Shown here piece after piece: positions 42,636 to 51,420 of a stretch of 64,000 nt of DNA (its first letter is position 1; each line of letters starts with the position of its first letter). Location: contig JBEAXK010000063.1 of assembly GCA_041159865.1 (NCBI GenBank), forward strand, positions 3,377-67,376, given 5' to 3'. Source of the stretch: BJGN01 sp041159865. GTDB lineage: Bacteria > Bacteroidota > Bacteroidia > Chitinophagales > Saprospiraceae. Made by a program: the position numbers and the translations under genes. A model generated the notes under the pieces. The model had not been told where the DNA came from, searched no databases, and worked only from the letters and a program-made list of their open reading frames with translations.

Positions 42636-42935
42636 TTACTTGTTATTCAAATTAATAACCCTGGGCACACTAAAAAAGTTTTCGTGCGCTTCTGGTGCGT
42701 TACTTAACGCATTTTCTGTTGAAATAAATTGTAATGCTTCATCATCTCTCCATACATTTACCTCGTTATTGACATAAATTAAGGGTTCGATATTTTGAGT
42801 CGGCAACTCTTTTAATTTTTCAACTAGTTTTAACATATCAGATAAATTAGTAATCATTGCATCGCGCTCCTCTTCCGACAACTGCAATCTACTTAATTCT
42901 TCAAGTTTTAAAATTAAAGTTTTGTCTATTTTCAT
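42636..42935 (-). CDS. gatC: Asp-tRNA(Asn)/Glu-tRNA(Gln) amidotransferase subunit C
   Basis: A 99-residue GatC, the small subunit that stabilises the GatA-GatB pair forming Gln-tRNA(Gln) and Asn-tRNA(Asn). I start at the ATG at 42933-42935, giving MKIDKTLILKLEELSRLQLS; an upstream in-frame start adds nine residues not typical of the family. LSEEERDAMITNLSDMLKLVEKLKEL and the C-terminal WRDDEAL...APEAHENFFSVPRVI are diagnostic. gatA and gatB are elsewhere; the amidase at 19.2 kb carries an export signal and is not their substitute. Confidence 0.92.
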   Translation of the reverse strand: MKIDKTLILKLEELSRLQLSEEERDAMITNLSDMLKLVEKLKELPTQNIEPLIYVNNEVNVWRDDEALQFISTENALSNAPEAHENFFSVPRVINLNNK

Positions 42936-43007
42936 AACAAGTTTATAGAAGTTTATAGCCATTTATTCGTCTAACGTACAAATATAGAATAAAGCTGGAA
43001 ATAAAAT

Positions 43008-43039
43008 TTTGTGAAGGTGTCAACCTTATTGTATTTTCG
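43008..43039 (+). promoter_or_regulatory. deoxynucleoside kinase promoter
   Basis: TTTG (43008-43011), a 20-base spacer, then TATTTTCG (43032-43039), one mismatch from TAnnTTTG. If it is the promoter, translation must begin downstream of about 43046, which excludes the GTG at 43011 and favours the TTG at 43074. Confidence 0.55.
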
Positions 43040-43073
43040 TCCCATAATTTATCAGGAGCTAAAAACTAAAACC

Positions 43074-43709
43074 TTGGAATTAATCCCTCAAATTAAACAT
43101 GTTGCTATAGCGGGTAATATCGGTGCTGGAAAAACTACCTTATGCTCTCAGTTAGCCAAACATTTTGGATGGCAAGTCCATTATGAAAGTACCGATGACA
43201 ATCCTTATTTAGTTGATTTTTATACCGATATGAGAAGATGGTCATTTAATCTTCAGATCTATTTTCTTCATACCCGATATAATCAGATTATGCAGATTTT
43301 AAATGGAGATATCACCGTAATTCAGGATCGTACTATTTATGAAGATGCAAATATTTTTGCACCAAACCTGCATGATATGGGTTTAATGACAGGAAGAGAT
43401 TTTAAAAATTATACTTCCCTTTTCAATTCAATGACAGCACACATTCAGCCCCCAGATCTTCTCATTTACCTTAAAGCCAGTATTCCGACCCTGGTTGATC
43501 ATATTCAGACTCGAGGAAGAGATTATGAAGGAAGCATTAGTATTGATTATTTAAAGAAGTTAAATGAAAGGTACGAAAATTGGATTAGTCAGTATACATT
43601 GGGTAGATTGCTGATTATATCCACTGATGAGCTGGATTTTGTAAATAAACAAGAAGATTTAGGTGCCATTATACAATCAGTGAGGACTCAATTGCATGGT
43701 TTATTTTGA
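43074..43709 (+). CDS. deoxynucleoside kinase
   Basis: A 211-residue nucleoside kinase when started at the TTG at 43074, giving MELIPQIKHVAIAGNIGAGK, close to the usual N-terminus. An upstream GTG at 43011 would lengthen it by 21 residues but lies within a likely promoter. The P-loop is GNIGAGKTT. WSFNLQIYFLHTRY, VIQDRTIYEDANIFA (the DR motif) and the lid segment IQTRGRDYEGSI complete the dCK/dGK family pattern. It phosphorylates deoxynucleosides for salvage; purine specificity is likely but not certain. It is upstream of the PLP homeostasis gene. Confidence 0.88.
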   Translation: MELIPQIKHVAIAGNIGAGKTTLCSQLAKHFGWQVHYESTDDNPYLVDFYTDMRRWSFNLQIYFLHTRYNQIMQILNGDITVIQDRTIYEDANIFAPNLHDMGLMTGRDFKNYTSLFNSMTAHIQPPDLLIYLKASIPTLVDHIQTRGRDYEGSISIDYLKKLNERYENWISQYTLGRLLIISTDELDFVNKQEDLGAIIQSVRTQLHGLF

Positions 43710-43720
43710 AATGTAAAAAC

Positions 43721-44380
43721 ATGAATCCTAAAAATTATCAGGAAATATTAAGGAATCTTGCTTCATTTAAAGCTAAACTTATTGTAGTTTCAAAATACAG
43801 AAGCTTCGAAGAAATTGAAACGGTTCGAAGTTGGGGGCAGCATATTTTTGGAGAAAATAGAGTTCAGGAATTAGTTGCAAAAAAAGATTTACACGGTAGA
43901 GATATCCTGTGGCATTTAATTGGAACCTTACAGAAAAATAAGGTTAAAGCTCTTATTCCCTTTGTTGATCTGATTCATTCCGTTGATTCTCTCTCTTTAT
44001 TACAAGAAATTAACAAACAAGCAGAGAAAAACAATCAGGTTCAAGACTGTCTTCTACAGATTAAAATTGCAGAGGAAAATACCAAACAAGGACTTTCTAT
44101 AGACGAAGTTCAATCTTTATTAGCATCTTGTGAATTTACAAATCTTGCAAATGTCCAAATAAAAGGGATAATGGGTATGGCTACAAATACAGAGAATAAA
44201 AGGCAGATTAAACTTGAGTTCAAACAATTAAGAAATTATTTTGAAGAACTGAAAAAACATTATTTTCCATATTCCGAATCCTTTAATGAAATATCCGCAG
44301 GTATGTCTGATGATTACGAGATTGCCCTGGATGAAGGTAGCACCTATGTTAGAATAGGTAGTTTAATTTTTAATTCCTAA
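43721..44380 (+). CDS. YggS-type pyridoxal-phosphate homeostasis protein
   Basis: A 219-residue PLP-binding TIM-barrel protein of the YggS/PROSC family, involved in vitamin B6 and amino-acid homeostasis and without known catalytic turnover. The PLP Lys is in LIVVSKYRS (Lys25 from the ATG at 43721). IFGENRVQELVAKKD, WHLIGTLQKNKVKALIP, IKGIMGMATNT and SAGMSDDYEIALDEGSTYVRIGSLIF are family signatures. A TTG five codons earlier overlaps the kinase stop and is less likely. The gene lies 11 bases after the kinase and 9 before the phosphatase gene. Confidence 0.94.
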   Translation: MNPKNYQEILRNLASFKAKLIVVSKYRSFEEIETVRSWGQHIFGENRVQELVAKKDLHGRDILWHLIGTLQKNKVKALIPFVDLIHSVDSLSLLQEINKQAEKNNQVQDCLLQIKIAEENTKQGLSIDEVQSLLASCEFTNLANVQIKGIMGMATNTENKRQIKLEFKQLRNYFEELKKHYFPYSESFNEISAGMSDDYEIALDEGSTYVRIGSLIFNS

Positions 44381-44389
44381 ATCAAATCA

Positions 44390-45547
44390 ATGAATTTTCG
44401 CCTATGTTTTGTCTTTGTTTTACTCTTTTTAATAGGAAGTTGCCATGCTAATAAATTTCCTCATTATAATTTGGATGAAAACAATAAAACAAAACAAGAC
44501 CACCCTACAAATATTATATTACTCATCGGAGATGGGATGGGTTTAACCCAAATATCTGCTGCATTGTATAGCAATAATAATAGATTAGCATTATCAAAAT
44601 TTCCTGTTATAGGATTTCATAAATCCCATGCAGCCAATGAATTAATTACTGATTCTGCAGCTGGTGGAACCGCCATTGCTTGTGGAATAAAAACCAATAA
44701 TGGAAATATTGGAACAGATGAAAATGGGATTTCTACTCAAAGTATTTTAGAAGAACTCGATTCCATGGGACTTGCTACTGGAATGATTGTGACCTCTAGT
44801 ATTGTTCATGCTACACCAGCTGCATTTGCTGCGCATCAGGCAAGAAGAGAAATGTACGAAGAAATTGCCTTAGATTATTTAAAACCAAATATTGATTTAC
44901 TCATTGGTGGTGGTCGACAGTATTTTCAAGAAAGAGAAATGGATAGCAGAGATTTAATCAAAGAATTTGAAAATAAAGGATATGTGGTTTTGGACCAGCT
45001 TTATACATCTATGAATAAAATAAAATGGCCTCTTGATAAAAATTTAATTTATTTTACTGCCGATAAACAACCTTTAACCGTCAGTGGAGGCAGAGATTAT
45101 TTATCCTTTGCTGTAAGACAAGGTGTTCAATTTTTAGAACAAAAAAGTAAAAAAGGATTTTTTTTAATGGTTGAGGGTTCCCAAATAGATTGGATGAACC
45201 ATGCTAATGACGGAAGAGGCGTTGTCATGGAAACACTTGACTTTGACAGAGCGATATGGGAATCTATTCAATATGCTAATAAAACAGGTAATACGCTGGT
45301 CATAGTAACAGCCGATCATGAATCTGGTGGAATGAGCATTGAATCGGGCTCAAAATTAAACAAATTAAAGTATGGATTTACTACAAATGGTCACACGGCA
45401 TCTATGATTCCAGTATTTGCTTATGGCCCTGGATCAAATCTGTTTAATGGTATCTATGAAAATACCGCTATATACAAAAAGATGAGAAAAGCATTACAAT
45501 TAAAGGAAAAGACTATTCTTCCTTTTCCCAGTCCATCGTCCGAATAA
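44390..45547 (+). CDS. alkaline phosphatase, lipoprotein
   Basis: A 385-residue alkaline phosphatase with a lipoprotein signal (FLIGSC, Cys18). Metal- and phosphate-site motifs are visible: NIILLIGDGMGLTQISAAL (Asp ligand), ELITDSAAGGTAIACG (Ser nucleophile), HATPAAFAAHQ, FLMVEGSQIDWMNHAND, LVIVTADHESGGM and FTTNGHTASMIPVFAYG. It releases inorganic phosphate from organic esters outside the cytoplasm. No pho box or PhoBR genes are evident. The last 35 bases overlap the end of the convergent glpK. Confidence 0.95.
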   Translation: MNFRLCFVFVLLFLIGSCHANKFPHYNLDENNKTKQDHPTNIILLIGDGMGLTQISAALYSNNNRLALSKFPVIGFHKSHAANELITDSAAGGTAIACGIKTNNGNIGTDENGISTQSILEELDSMGLATGMIVTSSIVHATPAAFAAHQARREMYEEIALDYLKPNIDLLIGGGRQYFQEREMDSRDLIKEFENKGYVVLDQLYTSMNKIKWPLDKNLIYFTADKQPLTVSGGRDYLSFAVRQGVQFLEQKSKKGFFLMVEGSQIDWMNHANDGRGVVMETLDFDRAIWESIQYANKTGNTLVIVTADHESGGMSIESGSKLNKLKYGFTTNGHTASMIPVFAYGPGSNLFNGIYENTAIYKKMRKALQLKEKTILPFPSPSSE

Positions 45548-47009
45548 CGGCTTTTTTCCAACCCTTATATCTTTTTTCCTTTTCTGCTTCTGCCATGACT
45601 GGTTTAAATTCCTGATCAAGTTGCCATTGGCTGGAAATATCTGACATTTTCCAAAAACCTGTTGCAAGGCCAGCTAAAAAGGCGGCACCGAGGGCTGTAG
45701 TCTCAAAAATACGAGGTCTTTGAACTGGAACCCCTAAAATATCTGCTTGAAATTGCATCAACAAATTATTTGCACATGCACCGCCATCCACTCTTAGTAA
45801 GGATAATTTTTGACCTGAGTCTTTTTCCATTGCCTCTAAAACGTCTCTTGTTTGAAAAGCTAATGATTCAAGGGTTGCTCTGATTAGATGAGACTTAGAT
45901 GTACCTCGGGTAAGTCCAAAAATTGCACCTCTTGCATACATATCCCAATAAGGAGCTCCTAAGCCGACAAAAGCAGGAACGACATAGACACCTTCTGAAT
46001 CAACAATTTTTGAGGAAAAGAACTCAGAATCAGCAGATTCATCAATTAACTTTAAACTATCCCTCAACCATTGAACAGCAGCACCTGCTATAAATACGCT
46101 TCCCTCTAGCGCATAGGATACTTTACCATTCAGACCCCAGGCGATAGTTGTTAATAAACCTGCGTTGGAAACAATTGGTTTCTCACCTGTATTCATTAAC
46201 ATAAAACAGCCTGTTCCATAGGTGTTTTTAGCCTGACCTGAATTAAAGCAAGCTTGTCCAAATAAAGCTGCCTGTTGATCACCAGCAACCCCACTGACAG
46301 GAATCTCCAGACCAAAAAGAGATTTTTCCGTATGACAAAACACACCACTACTTGGCAAAACCATGGGTAACATGACTGCGGGAACTTCAAGTTGTTTCAA
46401 TAAAAATTCATCCCATTTTAAGGTAAGAATATTAAATAAAAGCGTTCTGGAAGCATTGGTATAATCAGTTGCATGTACTTTACCTCCACTTAACTTCCAG
46501 ATGAGCCAACTATCCACAGTTCCAAATAAAATATCCCCATTTAAGGCTTTTTCTTTCAGATTGGGTATGGTTTCAAGTAACCAATGAATTTTTGTACCAC
46601 TAAAATAGGCATCTATAACTAAGCCAGTCTGTTCTCTAACATAAGGTAAAAGATCTTTTCTCTCCTTTAATTCATCACAATACCCTGCCGTTCTTCTATC
46701 CTGCCACACGATAGCATTTGCAACTGGTTTTCCCGTATGTTTATCCCAAAGAACAGTTGTTTCCCTTTGATTGGTAATACCTATGGCCTCAATCTGTTCA
46801 GGTGAAATATGGGCATTTTTTATCACTGCTTGTGTAACTTCCCATTGAGTGGACCAGATTTCTTCAGCATCATGTTCAACCCAACCAGGTTGTGGGTAAA
46901 ATTGAGTGAATTCCTTTTGTGCCACTTGCAGTATATCACCTCTTTTGTTAAAAAGAATGGCTCTAGAACTAGTAGTTCCCTGATCTAAAGCTAAAATAAA
47001 CTTCTCCAT
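45513..47009 (-). CDS. glpK: glycerol kinase
   Basis: A 498-residue FGGY kinase making glycerol-3-phosphate. I start at the ATG at 47007-47009 (MEKFILALDQGTTSSRAILF); another ATG three codons upstream is possible. Motifs are GITNQRETTVLWDKHTG, NAIVWQDRRTAGYCD, FGTVDSWLIWKLSGG, GVAGDQQAALFGQ, KNTYGTGCFMLMNTG and LRVDGGACANNLLMQFQADILGVPVQRP. No glpF or glpD is adjacent. It is divergent from bshC. Confidence 0.97.
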   Translation of the reverse strand: MEKFILALDQGTTSSRAILFNKRGDILQVAQKEFTQFYPQPGWVEHDAEEIWSTQWEVTQAVIKNAHISPEQIEAIGITNQRETTVLWDKHTGKPVANAIVWQDRRTAGYCDELKERKDLLPYVREQTGLVIDAYFSGTKIHWLLETIPNLKEKALNGDILFGTVDSWLIWKLSGGKVHATDYTNASRTLLFNILTLKWDEFLLKQLEVPAVMLPMVLPSSGVFCHTEKSLFGLEIPVSGVAGDQQAALFGQACFNSGQAKNTYGTGCFMLMNTGEKPIVSNAGLLTTIAWGLNGKVSYALEGSVFIAGAAVQWLRDSLKLIDESADSEFFSSKIVDSEGVYVVPAFVGLGAPYWDMYARGAIFGLTRGTSKSHLIRATLESLAFQTRDVLEAMEKDSGQKLSLLRVDGGACANNLLMQFQADILGVPVQRPRIFETTALGAAFLAGLATGFWKMSDISSQWQLDQEFKPVMAEAEKEKRYKGWKKAVIRTMDWEKEE

Positions 47010-47076
47010 ATAAATCATTGTTCCCCTAAGATAAGGAATTGGATTGGTTTAGAAAAGAGAACTGATTTAAATTACT

Positions 47077-47084
47077 TACTTTTG
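47077..47084 (+). promoter_or_regulatory. -7 box of bshC
   Basis: TACTTTTG, an exact TAnnTTTG match, 42 bases before the ATG at 47127. It includes a TTG (47082-47084) that opens the longest frame, so that TTG cannot be a normal start. No well-spaced -33 TTTG is seen. Confidence 0.6.
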
Positions 47085-47126
47085 TGGAATTTAAAATTAA
47101 AAAAAGCGAATCCGCTTAAACTCAAT

Positions 47127-48731
47127 ATGAAAAAACTGGTAATTCCCTTTAATGATATACCTCAGTTATCTGCAAAAGATAAGGCTTATGCCACTGGAAA
47201 TTATAAACTTAAACCTTTTTATAAACATTTGGTAAGTATTGATAGTTTCAAAAAAGTAATTGATGATAAATATTCCCAGGACTGTCCCAGAGAGTTAATC
47301 GTAAAGATTCTTAAGGAACAATATTTAGGATTGCCCGTCTCTGAATCAACACAAAAGAATATTGATTCACTCCGTAAATCTGATACATTCACCATTATAA
47401 CAGCTCATCAACCTGTTTTATTTACAGGCCCTTTATATTATATCTTTAAGATTTGTTCTGTATTGAATTTATGCAATCAGCTAAAACAAACCTATCCATC
47501 TTACCATTTTGTTCCGCTTTTTATCAATGGTGCAGAGGATCATGATTTTGAGGAAATAAATCACACTTATTTATTTAATAAAAAAATAACCTGGGAACAG
47601 AATAAAGGAGGATCAGTTGGTAAGTTAAAAACAGATACCCTTCAACCAGTTTTACAAGAATTAAAGCAAATTTTAGGTGAATCAAAAGAAGCAGAAGAAA
47701 TTTATCAGCTGGTACATAAATCTTATACAGAAAATAATTTATACGAGCAAGCTTCTAATGCCCTGGTTAATTCTATATTTGGAAAATATGGTTTGGTCAC
47801 TTTAAACATGAGTCATCCGGAGCTAAAAAATTATTTCAAACCCATTATAGAAAAAGAATTATTTGAGCAACCTTCACAAGCTATAATAGAGAAAACACAA
47901 AATGAACTTGGTGAACTTGGTTTCAGTGTTCAGGCGCACGTCCGTGAAATTAATTTATTCTATTTAAGAGAAAATGAGCGTAATAGAATTGAAAAAATTA
48001 ATAATCAATTCCATATTGTTGGAACGGACATTGTTTTTACGGAGTCAGAACTTCGGGAAGAATTGAATAATAATCCTGAAAAGTTTAGTCCAAATGTAGT
48101 GCTTCGTCCTTTATTTCAGGAGTTTATTTTACCCAATCTGGCGTATATTGGTGGAGGCGGTGAAATTGCGTATTGGCTGGAGAGAAAAGCACAATTTGAA
48201 TATTTCAGGGTGCCTTTTCCAATGTTAATCAGAAGAAATTCTGTTTTAATTCTGGAAGATGTCTGGGAAAAAAAATGGCAGAAACTTGATTTTACAACAC
48301 AAGATTTATTTTTAGATACAGATACATTAATTCGTGCATTTATTCAAAGAAATTCCGGAAAGGAATTATCCTTTGAAGTTGAATTAACTCAATTTTCTAA
48401 AATAATAGATCAAATTAAGTTGAAAGCTATAGATGTAGATCCTACTTTAGAAAAAACCATTATAGCAGAAGGCTTAAAACAACTAAAGTCATGGGAACAA
48501 ATTGGAACCAGATTAACCCGTGCTGAAAAAACGAAATATGACATTCAAATACAGCAGATTAGAAATATTAAAGAAAAATTATTCCCGGAAAATGGACTTC
48601 AAGAAAGACACGATAACTTTTTACCACTTTTTATCCGTTATGGGCTGGGTATCCTGGATATACTTATTCAAGAACTTAACCCTTTAGAAAAAGGATTTTT
48701 GGTCCTTTGTGTTGGGGATGAAAAGAATTAA
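47127..48731 (+). CDS. bshC: bacillithiol biosynthesis cysteine-adding enzyme BshC
   Basis: A 534-residue BshC, which adds cysteine to GlcN-malate to complete the low-molecular-weight thiol bacillithiol. Segments typical of the family are PFNDIPQLSAKDKAYATGNY near the start, TAHQPVLFTGPLYYIFKI, PLFINGAEDHDFEEINHTYL, VLRPLFQEFILPNLAYIGGG and EIAYWLERKAQFEYFRVPFP, followed by a C-terminal coiled-coil. The start at 47127 is chosen because the -7 box at 47077-47084 contains the earlier TTG. bshA and bshB are not in the window. A strong hairpin follows the stop. Confidence 0.95.
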   Translation: MKKLVIPFNDIPQLSAKDKAYATGNYKLKPFYKHLVSIDSFKKVIDDKYSQDCPRELIVKILKEQYLGLPVSESTQKNIDSLRKSDTFTIITAHQPVLFTGPLYYIFKICSVLNLCNQLKQTYPSYHFVPLFINGAEDHDFEEINHTYLFNKKITWEQNKGGSVGKLKTDTLQPVLQELKQILGESKEAEEIYQLVHKSYTENNLYEQASNALVNSIFGKYGLVTLNMSHPELKNYFKPIIEKELFEQPSQAIIEKTQNELGELGFSVQAHVREINLFYLRENERNRIEKINNQFHIVGTDIVFTESELREELNNNPEKFSPNVVLRPLFQEFILPNLAYIGGGGEIAYWLERKAQFEYFRVPFPMLIRRNSVLILEDVWEKKWQKLDFTTQDLFLDTDTLIRAFIQRNSGKELSFEVELTQFSKIIDQIKLKAIDVDPTLEKTIIAEGLKQLKSWEQIGTRLTRAEKTKYDIQIQQIRNIKEKLFPENGLQERHDNFLPLFIRYGLGILDILIQELNPLEKGFLVLCVGDEKN

Positions 48732-48732
48732 A

Positions 48733-48771
48733 ATGGGGTAAATAAACTATCAGACCTATTATTTACCCCAT
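48733..48771. terminator. long hairpin between convergent bshC and M14 peptidase genes
   Basis: ATGGGGTAAATAA (48733-48745) and TTATTTACCCCAT (48759-48771) form a perfect 13-bp stem with a 13-base loop. It fills the 51-base gap between the two stop codons and could end transcripts from both sides, although T-tracts are weak. Confidence 0.7.
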
Positions 48772-48782
48772 CTCCATCTATA

Positions 48783-51404
48783 TTAGAACTGTTTTAGCAA
48801 CATGACTGCATTTTGAATCATTCTCGATGGGCCTCTCCAAAACATTCTAAATTGGGTGTTGTCTAATAAAAGAACTACTTTTCCGGCGCCCATAGGGATT
48901 ACTCCGGCAAAACATTTACCAGAAAGATGTTTCAAAGCCTCCTTGGGAGCATATCCACCTGTTAATAACTTTGAAGGATCTATATGATAACTTCCTACCG
49001 TTTGCATGCCTGTGGCAGGTAAAAAGGAAGATACATCTTGTTTTAAAGAATGTAAGGTAGGTTCCATACCAAAAGCCAAAGGGTTTGAAACATCTATGTT
49101 GCTCATAAGAGAAGAACCAGGAATTCTTTTTTTACCAAAGTAATCTTCCCTTTTATCGTAAGAAATTGTTTTAGCTATTAAAGAAGTATCAGATGGAATT
49201 TCTGACCATTTTACTTGTGTGAATTTACTTCTGTCTTGTGTAAAAAATTCTACAGCATTTTCTAAAGCGATTAAGGTTCCGCCTCTATTTACCCAGTCTT
49301 GAAGTTGAGAAAAAGCCTCTCTGTCGAAAATATATCTCAAATTATTACCTCCACCGGGTAAAATTAAAACATCGTAGTCATTTAAATCTGCATAACCATA
49401 ACGTTCTCCAAATTTTGGCATCGCAGATTGTAATAAAACCGAAGATCTGATACGATCGACTGGTAAGCCTACTTCTTCATCAAAAAGGAACCAAACCTGA
49501 CCTGCAGTTTGCATATTAAAGGGTGCATCAACCATCAATGCTACCTTTGGCTGTTGTACGGGCCTGTTTTTTGAAGAACCTAAATCAAGTCCCTCTGTTG
49601 CCCGACCTGTAGAAATGGAATGTATAGCAATTTTATATTCTATGCTAACATTTTGAAGATCAGTTGCTAATTTATCTTTTTTATCTGCATTAGCTCCTGA
49701 TAAAAGGATAAGAGTACCAGGAGAAAATGAAATATTATCTATTTGAAATGGTTTAGTAGCAGATCTAACCCGATAACCCAGCTTCCAAAGCTGAGCTAAA
49801 GCTGCAGGTGCATTTCTTTGTTTCCAATCAATTACATAAGCATAAGCATTTGAAAATATCTCTTTAGACAAGGGAGCCGATGATATGGCTTCAGTTGGTA
49901 TAGACAAATTCTCTTTTGTAAAATATGCATTGAGGTTATAAGCGATGGGCAATGCCCAAATAGCCATATCGTACATAACAGAATCCTCAATTTCCAGTGA
50001 TTTATCCATAACACTATTGATTAATAAATGCTGTGGTTGGTTACAAGACAAAACAATGGTGCCTTTAGGAAAAGTCTTTCTTTGGGGAATATTTGAAACA
50101 TAATCATAAGTTGCATTGACAGTAAATGCATCTTTTGCCTGTTCAAATTTTACGCCATGATGTTGTAAAATTTTCAAAACATCAGGGGTGTACATATCAT
50201 TTGGCGATAAGAAATAAATCTTATTGGTAGATAAGGATTTAGATGGTTGCCATGATTCATAACTGTACTTAAGTAATTCCTTTTTATGTTTAACGCCCGT
50301 AAATAAAGCTTGAACCGAGGTAGTATAGTGGTCCCATATTCTTTGTCTAAGAGTTAAAATTGTACCGTCTTCTGTTTCAATGGCACGCCCCCCTGCTATT
50401 CCACCTTGCTCTGTTAACATTGCAATCGCTCCCATAACACTGGGATAACTGGAACCATAACCAGGATAAAAAAAGTCGAAAGATTCTCTTGTGAAATAGC
50501 TTATGTCATTTTTATTAAATGCATTTATATTAGCTCTTCCAAAAGTATCAGACCAAGCCTCATAAGAAGGAGGTAGAATTTTATTTCTTGGAGTAGTTCC
50601 TGGCATAGTAAAATAATTACTATTGTAACCTTGTTCATGATGATCAACATGAATTTGAGGCATCCATTTCTGGTATTCTGCTGTTAAATCTCTGGTTTCA
50701 GGATGAATTCCCCAGGACCAGTCTCTGTTAACATCAAACCAATAATGGTTAGATCTTCCATTAGGGGCAGGCTCATAATGCTCCAAATCATTTTTAGAAG
50801 TAGCCAGTTGTTTTCTTTTTACAGAATTGTACCACTGAATATACCTTTCACGACCATCAGGATTGATACATATATATAATTGAATGACAGAATTTTGAAG
50901 CAAATTACCTGTTAATTCATCTGTGGCAGCTGCTAATCTGTAAGCTACTTGTAAAGCTGCTTCACTTGTTGACGTTTCATTTCCATGAATATTATAGCTA
51001 AGTGAAAGGAAAACTGGATCTTTTTCCATCATATCCTTAGCTTGTGATTCATTTGCTGTCATTAATTTCAAATGATTATTTCGAATATTTTCTAAGTTAG
51101 CTAGATTTTCAGGAGATGAAAAAACCAATAAATAAAGGGTCCTGTTTTCATAGGTTTTACCATAAGGCACCAATTTCAATCTATTGGAGATTTTTGAGAG
51201 TTCTTTAATATAATTTTCAATACTGGAATAATAAGTTGATTGTTCTCCCAATTCATAACCGAGGAAGGCAGCCGGCGTTGGAATTACTTTATTTACGGCT
51301 AAATTTGGTTCAAATGAAAACCTGTTAAGGTTTAACCATTCTTTTTGGGAAAATAATGCTGTTGAAAAAAGCAACAGAGAAAATAAAAATTTAAGATTTT
51401 TCAT
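48783..51404 (-). CDS. secreted M14 family zinc carboxypeptidase
   Basis: An 873-residue secreted peptidase (signal to about residue 19). The M14 domain holds the zinc motif NIHGNETSTSE (His140, Glu143), the substrate-anchoring NPDGRERYIQWYNS, the FDVNRDWSWGIHPETR region and MPQIHVDHHEQG with the third ligand around 252-256. A long C-terminal part (about 400-873) includes a region resembling a class I glutamine amidotransferase-like fold (DYDVLILPGGGNNLRYIF, GGTLIALENAVEFF). This layout is typical of large Bacteroidota M14 proteins. It is the last of a three-gene leftward run of secreted hydrolases. Confidence 0.9.
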   Translation of the reverse strand: MKNLKFLFSLLLFSTALFSQKEWLNLNRFSFEPNLAVNKVIPTPAAFLGYELGEQSTYYSSIENYIKELSKISNRLKLVPYGKTYENRTLYLLVFSSPENLANLENIRNNHLKLMTANESQAKDMMEKDPVFLSLSYNIHGNETSTSEAALQVAYRLAAATDELTGNLLQNSVIQLYICINPDGRERYIQWYNSVKRKQLATSKNDLEHYEPAPNGRSNHYWFDVNRDWSWGIHPETRDLTAEYQKWMPQIHVDHHEQGYNSNYFTMPGTTPRNKILPPSYEAWSDTFGRANINAFNKNDISYFTRESFDFFYPGYGSSYPSVMGAIAMLTEQGGIAGGRAIETEDGTILTLRQRIWDHYTTSVQALFTGVKHKKELLKYSYESWQPSKSLSTNKIYFLSPNDMYTPDVLKILQHHGVKFEQAKDAFTVNATYDYVSNIPQRKTFPKGTIVLSCNQPQHLLINSVMDKSLEIEDSVMYDMAIWALPIAYNLNAYFTKENLSIPTEAISSAPLSKEIFSNAYAYVIDWKQRNAPAALAQLWKLGYRVRSATKPFQIDNISFSPGTLILLSGANADKKDKLATDLQNVSIEYKIAIHSISTGRATEGLDLGSSKNRPVQQPKVALMVDAPFNMQTAGQVWFLFDEEVGLPVDRIRSSVLLQSAMPKFGERYGYADLNDYDVLILPGGGNNLRYIFDREAFSQLQDWVNRGGTLIALENAVEFFTQDRSKFTQVKWSEIPSDTSLIAKTISYDKREDYFGKKRIPGSSLMSNIDVSNPLAFGMEPTLHSLKQDVSSFLPATGMQTVGSYHIDPSKLLTGGYAPKEALKHLSGKCFAGVIPMGAGKVVLLLDNTQFRMFWRGPSRMIQNAVMLLKQF

Positions 51405-51420
51405 TAAAAAAGATTTAAAG

